DNA of 8,738 nt from CALJTV01 sp034433775 (GCA_034433775.1 DAOUAI010000125.1:1-8738), one strand, 5' to 3'. Counted from the first letter of the stretch, positions 1-5,549 are shown. The notes: generated by a model from the sequence alone, not told the origin. Numbers and translations are program-made.

Positions 1-255
1 AAGGTTCGACCAACCTTTCCCAGCCTCCGGGTTAACGGCGATGTAAGGCCAGCCCTTGTCTTTTCTTAACGACTCGTAAATCTGTTCAAACCTTTGCCGG
101 TGCTTGTCCTCTTCACCTGCCAGCCACTGGAAAAGCTCCTTCCCTAGCTTGTCGCCGGCTTCTCTGCCGGCCTGCAAATAGTACTCCTTCCCGTTCAGTT
201 CCATCTGTATGGCAAAGCGTAATGCCTCTAAGACTTTCTGTTGCCCTTCGATCAT
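1..255 (-). CDS. Ferritin-like diiron-domain protein (C-terminus cut by window edge)
   Basis: The first 85 residues are visible; the gene runs off the left edge. The sequence is helical and charged. It contains a helix with Glu19 (QMELNG) and Glu24, then an ExxH pair (Glu49-Asp-Lys-His52) followed by RQRFEQIYESL. This Glu / ExxH spacing is the first half of a rubrerythrin/ferritin-like four-helix diiron domain. The second half, with the remaining ligands, lies outside the window. The ATG is preceded by AGGTGG four bases upstream, which supports this start. It lies 18 nt after tusA and ends the visible operon. By family it would bind iron or act in peroxide or iron handling, but this half does not tell rubrerythrin peroxidase from other ferritin-like proteins. 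Confidence 0.8.
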   Translation of the reverse strand, partial: MIEGQQKVLEALRFAIQMELNGKEYYLQAGREAGDKLGKELFQWLAGEEDKHRQRFEQIYESLRKDKGWPYIAVNPEAGKGWSNL

Positions 256-273
256 TTTGCCACCTTTCCTCTC

Positions 274-504
274 TTATGCTGACTTGCGGACAAATACTCG
301 ATATATCCCGCCCTCCTCCTCAATTCCCAAAAACTCATTGCCAGTCATCTTACACCAATTGGGCATATCCTCCTTTATGCCCTTATCATCTGCCAGGACT
401 TCCAGCACCTGCCCCGGCTTCATTTCCTTCATCTTCTTCGCAGTGTGGGCTATAGGCATGGGGCAGTAAAGACCTACGCAATCAAGGACCTCATCTGCCT
501 TCAT
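274..504 (-). CDS. tusA: TusA/SirA-family sulfur-carrier protein
   Basis: A 76-residue protein, the usual size for the family. It has the hallmark CPxP motif (Cys14-Pro-Met-Pro17) right after LDCVGLY. TusA-fold proteins carry a persulfide on this Cys and pass sulfur between a desulfurase and acceptors such as tRNA thiolation, molybdopterin or Fe-S systems. There are additional Cys at 9 and 51. The C-terminus ends in a strand-like IYRVFVRKSA. A GAGGT ribosome site precedes the ATG. It is 35 nt downstream of the small zinc-ribbon gene and 18 nt upstream of a ferritin-like gene, in the same block as NifS-like and IscU genes. That placement fits a sulfur-relay job, although in anaerobes members of this family may instead serve selenium or other sulfur routes. 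The acceptor is not known. Confidence 0.9.
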   Translation of the reverse strand: MKADEVLDCVGLYCPMPIAHTAKKMKEMKPGQVLEVLADDKGIKEDMPNWCKMTGNEFLGIEEEGGIYRVFVRKSA

Positions 505-539
505 CTGTTAACCTCGCTATGAAACATCCTTACCATCGC

Positions 540-725
540 TTAACTTAACTCGCCACCGCATTTAGGACAATATCTGGCATCTTTTTCCAGCACCGTCACC
601 TGGCACTTAATGCAGCGGCAGAATATTACACCACACTCTTTGCAGAATGGCGCACTGGCTATCACCAGCTCTTCCTCACAGTAAGGGCAGAGACACCGCT
701 CCTCAACCTTCTTCTGTTTCTTCAT
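540..725 (-). CDS. Small double zinc-ribbon protein
   Basis: A 61-residue protein with 10 cysteines. Four CxxC knuckles are seen: Cys13-Pro-Tyr-Cys16, Cys28-Lys-Glu-Cys31, Cys38-Ile-Lys-Cys41 and Cys53-Pro-Lys-Cys56, plus extra Cys at 11 and 36. The pattern fits two zinc ribbons (DZR type), or a metal or Fe-S site given the extra cysteines. The reading frame extends further upstream, but the ATG at 725 is chosen because it has a strong AGGAGG six bases upstream and because the longer form would overlap most of iscU. It overlaps the 3' end of iscU by 23 nt, so translation is probably coupled. No catalytic domain is visible. Function is unknown; a protein-binding or metal-handling partner of the Fe-S/sulfur genes is an inference from position. 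Confidence 0.8.
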   Translation of the reverse strand: MKKQKKVEERCLCPYCEEELVIASAPFCKECGVIFCRCIKCQVTVLEKDARYCPKCGGELS

Positions 726-1131
726 GTTCTTCCTCCTTCTCCAGTCCCTTAAGCTTGAGACCTTTCTTGGTGGCATAGTCTTTAATAGCCTTGCGCAATG
801 CCTGTGCGCCCAGATTTGAGCAGTGGTACTTGTTCTTGGGGAGCCCACCCAGTTCCTGTGCCACCACACTGGGAGTTATCTCCAGCGCCTCCTCAAGGGT
901 CTTTCCTTTTGCCATCTCACTCACCATGCTGGACACGGCAATGGCAGCACCACAGCCAAAGGTCTGGAATTTTACATCTTCCAGACGGTTGTCCTTGACT
1001 TTGATATAAAAGGTCATCATATCACCACACACCGGGTTACCTTCTTCACCGATGCCATCGGCATCTTTAATCTCACCGACATTGCGCGGGTTCATGAAAT
1101 GCTCCATCACCTTTTCACTGTACATCGGCAT
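703..1131 (-). CDS. iscU: IscU/NifU-type Fe-S cluster scaffold protein
   Basis: A 142-residue NifU_N/IscU-family protein on which [2Fe-2S] clusters are assembled before transfer to apo-proteins. The three cluster Cys are all present: Cys35 in GNPVCGD with the stabilising Asp37, Cys60 in FGCGAAIA, and Cys104 in HCSNLG. The chaperone-recognition loop, LPPVK in E. coli IscU, reads LPKNK here. The C-terminus carries an acidic tail (EKEEEHEETEEG) beyond the usual about 128 residues. No NifU C-terminal domains are attached. The start has GAGGT just upstream, within the end of the NifS-like gene 7 nt away. A second in-frame ATG lies two codons in. Its partner desulfurase gene is directly upstream but appears to lack its PLP lysine, so the sulfur source for this scaffold is an open question. 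Confidence 0.93.
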   Translation of the reverse strand: MPMYSEKVMEHFMNPRNVGEIKDADGIGEEGNPVCGDMMTFYIKVKDNRLEDVKFQTFGCGAAIAVSSMVSEMAKGKTLEEALEITPSVVAQELGGLPKNKYHCSNLGAQALRKAIKDYATKKGLKLKGLEKEEEHEETEEG

Positions 1132-1138
1132 TTCTACC

Positions 1139-2338
1139 TCACCCCCTTTGCTCCTTCAAAAACTTAGCATATAGCGGGGACATCTGCCTCAATCGAGTCA
1201 CTATGGATGGGAACTTCTCCAGAACATAATCGATATCATCTTCTTGGGTATCAAGCCCGAGGCTAAAAAGTAGCGAGCCCTGTGCTACTTCATGCGGAAT
1301 GCCCATGGCAAGCAGGACATGCGATGCTTTCAATGCCCGCGAAGTGCATGCTGAGCCGCTGGAAACTGCGATGCCCTCATTATTGAGCAACATCAGCATC
1401 GCCTCGCCCTCAATAAACTGGACGCAGAAACTGGCATGGTGTGGTAAACGCTGCTGGGGATGCCCGGTGAGAATAACATGCTCCACGGCCGATAATATAC
1501 CATTGATAAGCTTGTCCCGCAGTCGCTGAAGTCTCTCAATGCGCCGGGGCATCTCTTTAGCCGCCAGCTCCGCGGCTTTGCCCAAACCCACTATCGCCGG
1601 CACATTTTCCGTCCCCGGTCTCCGCCCTCCCTCCTGCACACCACCGTCCAGCAACGGAATAAGCCGCACTCCTCTCCTCAGCCACAGAGCAGCAGCGCCT
1701 TTAGGTCCATAAAACTGATTTCCGGCCAGGCTCAGCGCATCCACCCCTAGCTGTTTTACGTCCACCGGTATATTACCCGCACTGGCTACAGCATCTGTAT
1801 GGAAGAGCGCGCCAGCTTCTTTCACCACCCTGGCTATATCCGCGATCCGCTGTATAGTACCCACCTCTCCATTAGCGTGCATAATCGATACCAGCACAGT
1901 ATCTTTCCTGACGCTTCTCGCCACTTCGTCGGGGTCAACCATTCCATATTTGTCTACAGGCACCACAGTAAGCTCAAAGCCCGCCTTTTCCAGCGTACGT
2001 GCTGCGTGCAACACAGAGAAATGTTCGATCGCTGAGACAACGATATGCTTCCCTTTCGCCAGCTGCCCCTGGGCAAGTCCCTTTATAGCCATATTATTAG
2101 CTTCGGTGCCACTGGAGGTAAATATCACCTCCTCGGGCATGCCGTTTATCAACATCGCCACTTGCTGTCGCGCTTCCTCCACTGCCTCCCTGGCACGGTC
2201 ACCCCAGGAATGGATCGATTGTGGATTGCCAAACACATCCCTGAAATAAGGCAGCATCGCTTCCACCACTTCCGGCAATACCGGCGTGGTAGCTATGTAA
2301 TCAAGATAGACTTCCCGCTTTCCCTGCTGTGCTGACAT
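1139..2338 (-). CDS. NifS/IscS-family protein lacking the PLP lysine (probable non-desulfurase)
   Basis: A full-length (399 aa) class V aminotransferase-fold protein of the NifS/IscS family. Conserved features are YLDYIATTPV near the N-terminus, SGTEANN (76-82), EH at 105-106, HANGEVG (154-160), HTDA (180-183), GRRPGTEN (238-245) and the catalytic loop SSGSACTS with Cys331. However, the PLP segment that reads SGHK-x-YGPKG in E. coli IscS reads AGNQFYGPKG here. The Schiff-base Lys is Gln208, the preceding His is Asn207, the phosphate-contact Ser is Ala205, and the Gln two residues after DA is Ala185. The codons are AAT CAG, so one base error cannot explain it. Normal cysteine desulfuration needs that Lys. 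It may act as a structural or cysteine-ligand partner of IscU, as reported for Archaeoglobus fulgidus IscS (recalled, not checked). The start has AGGAGAAGGG directly upstream. It lies between rbr and iscU. Confidence 0.9.
   Translation of the reverse strand: MSAQQGKREVYLDYIATTPVLPEVVEAMLPYFRDVFGNPQSIHSWGDRAREAVEEARQQVAMLINGMPEEVIFTSSGTEANNMAIKGLAQGQLAKGKHIVVSAIEHFSVLHAARTLEKAGFELTVVPVDKYGMVDPDEVARSVRKDTVLVSIMHANGEVGTIQRIADIARVVKEAGALFHTDAVASAGNIPVDVKQLGVDALSLAGNQFYGPKGAAALWLRRGVRLIPLLDGGVQEGGRRPGTENVPAIVGLGKAAELAAKEMPRRIERLQRLRDKLINGILSAVEHVILTGHPQQRLPHHASFCVQFIEGEAMLMLLNNEGIAVSSGSACTSRALKASHVLLAMGIPHEVAQGSLLFSLGLDTQEDDIDYVLEKFPSIVTRLRQMSPLYAKFLKEQRG
1715..1720 (-). other. Substituted PLP-lysine site (Asn207-Gln208) in the NifS-like protein
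   Basis: These two codons (AAT CAG) occupy the His-Lys position of the PLP-binding motif in IscS/NifS enzymes. The flanking residues GPKG, three positions later, keep the alignment unambiguous. The reading frame on either side is intact for the whole 399-residue protein, which argues against a local frameshift. Confidence 0.85.
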
Positions 2339-2346
2339 CCCTTCTC

Positions 2347-2850
2347 CTAGAACTTCTTAAACTTGTTCTTGACCGCCCCACACACCGGGCATCGCTCAGG
2401 CGCTTCTCCCTCCACAGTGTACCCGCATACCGAGCAAATAAACACGTCGCCCAGCTTGATATCACTGCCACCATCAACAGCCTGCTTTGCTTTCTGGTAC
2501 ATGCCAGCATGTATCTTCTCAGCTTCGAGAGCAAAATTCATACTCTGTATAGCCCTTCTCTCTCCCTGAAGCTCTGCCACCGCCCTGTAAGCCGGATACA
2601 TTTCCTCTACCTCGAAATTTTCTCCATCGATCGCCACCTGCAAGTTGGCTGAAGTACTGCCCATTAACCCCAAAACATTGAGGTGATTGGCAGCATGAAC
2701 CTGCTCAGCATAGGCAATGGCTCTAAAAAGCCTGGCGACATTAGGTCTTCCCTCTTCCTCAGCCTTGTCGGCAAAAATGAGATATTTCATATGCGCCTGA
2801 CTCTCGCCAGCAAAAGCACCTTTTAAGTTCTCCTCGGTCATCTTCCTCAT
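2347..2850 (-). CDS. rbr: Rubrerythrin
   Basis: A 167-residue rubrerythrin: an N-terminal diiron four-helix domain followed by a C-terminal rubredoxin-like FeS4 domain. Diiron ligands are visible as Glu16 (AGESQAH), Glu49-x2-His52, Glu77-x2-Glu80 before MYPAY, and Glu111-x2-His114. The rubredoxin domain has Cys139-x2-Cys142-Gly-Tyr and Cys154-x2-Cys157-Gly. Rubrerythrins reduce hydrogen peroxide in the cytoplasm of anaerobes, taking electrons from rubredoxin or NAD(P)H-dependent reductases. At 167 residues it is somewhat shorter than the classic about 190-residue Desulfovibrio protein. It starts with ATG overlapping the stop of the upstream fusion gene (ATGA), and AGGAGGTG lies seven bases before the start. 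The neighbouring flavoprotein and selenoprotein could supply reducing power; that link is inferred from operon position. Confidence 0.95.
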   Translation of the reverse strand: MRKMTEENLKGAFAGESQAHMKYLIFADKAEEEGRPNVARLFRAIAYAEQVHAANHLNVLGLMGSTSANLQVAIDGENFEVEEMYPAYRAVAELQGERRAIQSMNFALEAEKIHAGMYQKAKQAVDGGSDIKLGDVFICSVCGYTVEGEAPERCPVCGAVKNKFKKF

Positions 2851-3734
2851 GTGCCAGCACCTCCTTCTATTTTTTGCGTTTTCGCTTTGCGCTGCTGGTA
2901 TCTCTCCAGACCTGCATTAAACAGCTTTTCCTCTTCTTCAGTGATCACTATCAGCGGTGGTACTTCAACCGCCTTGCCTTTGAGATCGACTGCCACCATC
3001 ACATAATAGGCGCTTAGCGCCCGTCGTCTTTCGCCAGTGAGCAGATTTTCAGCATCGACCTCTATCTTTATCTCCATGGAAGAACGGCTGACGAAGGTGA
3101 CCTTAGCATGCACCAACACCAGTTCGCCAACCCTCACCGGAGTGTGGAAATTTATGTCCTCCACCATGGCGGTCACCGGGTTTGCCCGACTATGCCTTGC
3201 TGCCACCACCCCTGCAGCATTATCCATCAGCTTCATCAATTCCCCGCCGTGAACAAATCCAGCAGGGTTAGCCTGTTCTGGCAACATTAGCTGTGCCATC
3301 CACACTTCGGAATGCCCCACGGTCCTGCCCTTGGCAACTTCACCCTTGTCCAGCGTCCCCAGCAGCTCGCTAAAATTCTGCTCGTGCCTAGCCTCCACTT
3401 TCCCCATCCGCTCAAAGAAGTCCGCAACCTCATCAAAGCCCTCTTCACGGGCTACCCGGGCTGCCTCAGGATAAAGCACGGTCGCCTCTTCATGCTCTCG
3501 CTCTACCGCTGCTCTGATATTGGCTACAGTATCGCTAGTGCCGTTAAGAAACTGGAACTCGTGCCACGCATGTTCAGCTTCATTCTGAGCGGTGGTCAGG
3601 AACATCTCTGCCACCTGCTCCAGTCCTGCAGCCCTTGCTGCCTCAGCGTAATATCGATAGTATGCCTGAGCATGCAACTCCCGTGCAAAAGCCCGGCGCA
3701 GATGTTCCTCCGTCTTACTACCTTTAAGTGGCAT
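2847..3734 (-). CDS. Rubrerythrin-like diiron domain fused to hotdog acyl-CoA thioesterase
   Basis: One uninterrupted 295-residue ORF with two recognisable domains. Residues 6-127 form a complete rubrerythrin-type diiron domain, with Glu19, Glu52-x2-His55, Glu80-x2-Glu83 ahead of YPEAARVAREEGF, and Glu114-x2-His117. It has no rubredoxin Cys knuckles. Residues about 138-262 are a YciA/ACOT-type hotdog thioesterase: Asn156-Pro-Ala-Gly-Phe-Val-His-Gly-Gly, then Asp171 in LMDNAAG. This 15-residue Asn/Asp spacing matches, as I recall it, the catalytic pair of ACOT7. DINFHTPVRVGE and SAYYVMVAVD follow as later strands. The last 30 residues are charged. GGAGG precedes the ATG. It is 16 nt after the flavoprotein gene and overlaps rbr by 4 nt. 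The thioesterase would hydrolyse an unknown acyl-CoA in the cytoplasm. Why it is joined to an oxidant-reactive diiron domain is not known; redox or iron control of the thioesterase is a guess. Confidence 0.9.
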   Translation of the reverse strand: MPLKGSKTEEHLRRAFARELHAQAYYRYYAEAARAAGLEQVAEMFLTTAQNEAEHAWHEFQFLNGTSDTVANIRAAVEREHEEATVLYPEAARVAREEGFDEVADFFERMGKVEARHEQNFSELLGTLDKGEVAKGRTVGHSEVWMAQLMLPEQANPAGFVHGGELMKLMDNAAGVVAARHSRANPVTAMVEDINFHTPVRVGELVLVHAKVTFVSRSSMEIKIEVDAENLLTGERRRALSAYYVMVAVDLKGKAVEVPPLIVITEEEEKLFNAGLERYQQRKAKTQKIEGGAGT

Positions 3735-3750
3735 ATCGCCTCCAGTCTTT

Positions 3751-4674
3751 TTAAGCTAGTCTCTGCAAATAGCGGTGCGCCTGAAGTGCTGCTTTCGCCC
3801 CTTCGCCCACCGCTATAGCTATCTGCTTCTCCGGCACATCAGTCACATCACCAGCGGCGAACAATCCAGGTACATTGGTCTCATTACGACAGTTCACCTT
3901 TATCTCCTTCCACTGGTTAAGCTCCACCAGCCCCTTCACCAGGTCTGAATTGGGTATCAGTCCGATCTCAACGAATACACCGCTGACATCGAGTTTCTTC
4001 TCCTCGCCACTTTTTAAATCCCTTATCCTGACCCCGCTTACCATATTTTCCCCCAATATCTCCGTCACCTCATGCTCCAGAAACATCGTGATATTTTTAC
4101 CCCTCTTAACCCTGTCCACCAGAACAGCATCACCGGTAAGTTGTGTCAGCGACACCAGATAGACATGTTCAGCTATTTTAAGCATATCATCGGCGGCTTC
4201 GAGCGCTGAGTTGCCCCCACCGATGATTGCCACCTTCATGCCAGCGAACAGCGGTCCGTCGCACACTGCACAATAGGTCACCCCTTTGCCTATCAGCTTG
4301 TCCTCCCCCGGCACATTTAGTGGTCGCGGTCGCTTCCCCGAAGCAACTATCACCGTTCTTGAGTGAAATGTCTTGCCGCTCTCTGTCCTCACCTCAAAAC
4401 CATCATTTAACCGTCCCACAGCGATAACAGTCTCCCCAAGTTCTATTCCTAATGGAAACTGCTTCACCTGTTCTTCAAATTTGCGAATAAGTTCCGGTCC
4501 CTCGATGAACTGATAGCCCATGTAATTTTCAATGCCCAGCGTCCAGTTCACCTGACCGCCGACGTCTTTGCTGACCAATATAGCATCCAGCTTTTTCCGT
4601 GCCGCGTATACGGCTGCGGTCATCCCTGCTGGACCACCGCCAACTATTATCAAATCACGCATAGTCCTGGTCAC
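3751..4674 (-). CDS. AhpF/thioredoxin-reductase-like FAD disulfide reductase
   Basis: A 307-residue low-Mr thioredoxin-reductase-fold flavoprotein. It has the FAD motif VGGGPAG (11-17), the redox pair Cys135-Ala-Val-Cys138 in TYCAVCDGPLF, the second nucleotide motif IGGGNSALEAA (151-161) and the C-terminal FAD motif AAGDVTDVPEKQ (273-284). The NADPH-selecting HRRxxxR motif of TrxB is absent; the equivalent stretch reads SLTQLTGD. The GVFVEIGLIPN and AVGEGAKAAL segments resemble the C-terminal half of AhpF, so NADH or another donor is more likely than NADPH. It lacks AhpF's N-terminal double thioredoxin domain; the selenoprotein encoded just upstream could fill that role. The GTG start overlaps the selenoprotein stop (GTGA). 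An ATG four codons later (4662) is an alternative start. Confidence 0.9.
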   Translation of the reverse strand: MTRTMRDLIIVGGGPAGMTAAVYAARKKLDAILVSKDVGGQVNWTLGIENYMGYQFIEGPELIRKFEEQVKQFPLGIELGETVIAVGRLNDGFEVRTESGKTFHSRTVIVASGKRPRPLNVPGEDKLIGKGVTYCAVCDGPLFAGMKVAIIGGGNSALEAADDMLKIAEHVYLVSLTQLTGDAVLVDRVKRGKNITMFLEHEVTEILGENMVSGVRIRDLKSGEEKKLDVSGVFVEIGLIPNSDLVKGLVELNQWKEIKVNCRNETNVPGLFAAGDVTDVPEKQIAIAVGEGAKAALQAHRYLQRLA

Positions 4675-4907
4675 ACTCCGAGTTTCTGCTTCAACCAGCC
4701 CTCGTCATAGCCCACGACGACTTCGCCATCAACTTCGATGACTGGCACAGCGAGCCGCCCCGTCTTGCTCACCATTTCGTCTCTGGCTGCTTTGTCCACA
4801 GCCACATTAAAGTCCTGATAGGGCACTTTATGCTCGTCAAGCCACTGCTTGACCTTGACGCACCAAGGTCAGGTGGGTGTGGAATAAACTTTTACTTGCT
4901 TTGCCAC
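4671..4907 (-). CDS. Glutaredoxin-like selenoprotein with UxxC active site (UGA read as Sec)
   Basis: A 78-residue protein when the in-frame UGA at 4869-4871 (codon 13) is read as selenocysteine. The N-terminus reads MAKQVKVYSTPT, then Sec13-Pro-Trp-Cys16, then VKVKQWLDEHKVPYQDFNV. The rest has the cis-Pro segment AVPVIEVDGEVVVGYDEGWL and ends LGV. This is a complete glutaredoxin/NrdH-like thioredoxin fold, with Sec at the nucleophilic first position of the normal CPWC motif. The GTG start has AGGAGG six bases upstream; no other start gives the first beta strand. The stop overlaps the start of the flavoprotein (GTGA), its likely reductase. A SECIS-like hairpin follows the UGA. By family it reduces disulfides or peroxidases; its partner here is unknown. 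A simple nonsense mutation is less likely, because both flanks are fully conserved and open. Confidence 0.88.
4836..4853 (-). promoter_or_regulatory. Candidate bacterial SECIS element
   Basis: A perfect 7-bp stem, GTCAAGC / GCTTGAC, with a 4-nt loop AGTG. The stem begins 16 nt and the loop 23 nt after the UGA. The loop carries a G at its second position, which fits the bacterial SECIS rule as I know it (apical loop about 16-37 nt after UGA, a G among its first two bases). It would recruit SelB with Sec-tRNA to the UGA. Confidence 0.65.
4850..4871 (-). repeat. Perfect hairpin that includes the UGA Sec codon
   Basis: The 8-nt arm TGACCTTG, whose first three bases are the Sec UGA, pairs with CAAGGTCA around the loop GTGCGT. 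The 3' arm overlaps the 5' arm of the SECIS-like hairpin at 4836-4853, so the two structures cannot form together. Confidence 0.6.
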
Positions 4908-4913
4908 TTCTCT

Positions 4914-4919
4914 CCTCCT
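4914..4919 (-). promoter_or_regulatory. Ribosome binding site deciding the GTG start of the selenoprotein
   Basis: AGGAGG lies within AAAGGAGGAGAGAA, six bases before the GTG at 4907. It is one of the strongest Shine-Dalgarno sites in the window. It shows that translation really starts ahead of the UGA rather than after it. Confidence 0.8.
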
Positions 4920-4931
4920 TTCTTTGAAATC

Positions 4932-4947
4932 AAACAGGGGCAGGGCA
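4932..4947. repeat. Left arm of 16-bp inverted repeat bracketing hsp20
   Basis: AAACAGGGGCAGGGCA on the plus strand is the exact reverse complement of positions 5533-5548. It lies 15 nt after the hsp20 stop, between hsp20 and the selenoprotein ribosome site. On the transcript it would be part of the 3' untranslated or intercistronic segment. Confidence 0.85.
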
Positions 4948-4961
4948 GTGATGCGGATATG

Positions 4962-5489
4962 CTATTTCTTAGCTTCGGTCTTCCCCTTGCTTTCAGTCTT
5001 TGCCTGTGAGCTTTTTGTCCCCGAAGCTTCTTTGACCTTGACCTGTATTTTCTTCGGCTTCGCCTCCGGGGCTTTGGGCAGGACTATCTCGAGTATGCCG
5101 TCCTTATAGGTAGCCTCGACTTTGGCTGTCTGCACCGCCGATGGCAAGGTTATCGAACGTGAGAACCTGCCATAGCACAGCTCACAACGATAATAGTCCT
5201 CGTCCTTCACCTCGGTCTCAGCTTTCCGCTCGCCCCTGATGGTCAGCGTGTCACCAAGGACGGAAATCTCAATTTCATCTTTCTTCATCCCCGGGACTTC
5301 AGCACGGACAACGAACTTGTCCTCCTTCTCATACATCTCCAGCGCCGGTATCCAGGCTGCCTCTTCGCTGGGTGCACGCCACCATGTTAAGGGATAGCGC
5401 AAGGACAATAATGGATGTCTCATCATCTCCTCCATCCTTCTCTCCAGCTCTCTGAACTCCTCCCAGGGACGCCATCTCTGTATCGCCAT
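4962..5489 (-). CDS. Small heat-shock protein (Hsp20 / alpha-crystallin family)
   Basis: A 175-residue Hsp20 chaperone, which binds unfolding proteins without ATP. The N-terminal arm is MAIQRWRPWEEFRELERRMEEM. The alpha-crystallin domain spans about 46-140: IPALEMYEKEDKFVVRAEVPG, then ITLPSAVQ (113-120), then the signature GILEIVLPKA (131-140). A Lys/Glu/Ser-rich tail follows in place of the short IXI-type extension. An unusual Cys102-Glu-Leu-Cys105 sits where most relatives have polar residues before YGRFSRS. The ATG at 5489 is chosen because GGGAGG sits at normal distance. A GTG three codons upstream would directly abut that site. It starts the large redox block, 54 nt before the selenoprotein, and is flanked by a 16-bp inverted repeat. 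Confidence 0.95.
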   Translation of the reverse strand: MAIQRWRPWEEFRELERRMEEMMRHPLLSLRYPLTWWRAPSEEAAWIPALEMYEKEDKFVVRAEVPGMKKDEIEISVLGDTLTIRGERKAETEVKDEDYYRCELCYGRFSRSITLPSAVQTAKVEATYKDGILEIVLPKAPEAKPKKIQVKVKEASGTKSSQAKTESKGKTEAKK

Positions 5490-5523
5490 ATTCAACACCT
5501 CCCTTCTGCAGAATTGCAGTTAT

Positions 5524-5548
5524 AAACAGGCTTGCCCTGCCCCTGTTT
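5524..5548 (-). repeat. Local hairpin in the hsp20 leader
   Basis: AAACAGG and CCTGTTT form a 7-bp stem around an 11-nt loop, 35 nt before the hsp20 start. It shares its 5' side with the 16-base segment that is also complementary to the hsp20 3' flank, so two pairings compete. Confidence 0.5.
5533..5548. repeat. Right arm of 16-bp inverted repeat bracketing hsp20
   Basis: TGCCCTGCCCCTGTTT on the plus strand, an exact reverse complement of 4932-4947. It lies 43 nt upstream of the hsp20 ATG, within its leader. The two arms span about 617 bp. Confidence 0.85.
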
Positions 5549-5549
5549 C

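Noticed and set aside
540..869. Longer 109-residue version of the small zinc-ribbon protein
   Set aside because: The extra 48 residues are the shadow of iscU in another frame, with no family character. The ATG at 725 has a strong ribosome site.
209..4427. Many plus-strand open frames across the minus-strand operon
   Set aside because: Each lies opposite a well-supported gene, has low-complexity or Cys/Ser/Pro-rich composition, and shows no family motif.
4671..4871. Selenoprotein gene treated as a pseudogene with a nonsense mutation
   Set aside because: The stop falls exactly on the redox Cys position, the rest of the frame is intact and coupled to the next gene, and a SECIS-like hairpin follows. 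Recoding explains this better than decay.
5490..5498. GTG start three codons upstream of the hsp20 ATG
   Set aside because: It would directly touch the GGGAGG ribosome site, leaving no spacing. The ATG at 5489 is placed correctly.
5506..5519. CTGCA-GAAT-TGCAG hairpin before the hsp20 ribosome site
   Set aside because: A 5-bp stem can arise by chance and it does not cover the ribosome site. It is not listed as a thermometer.
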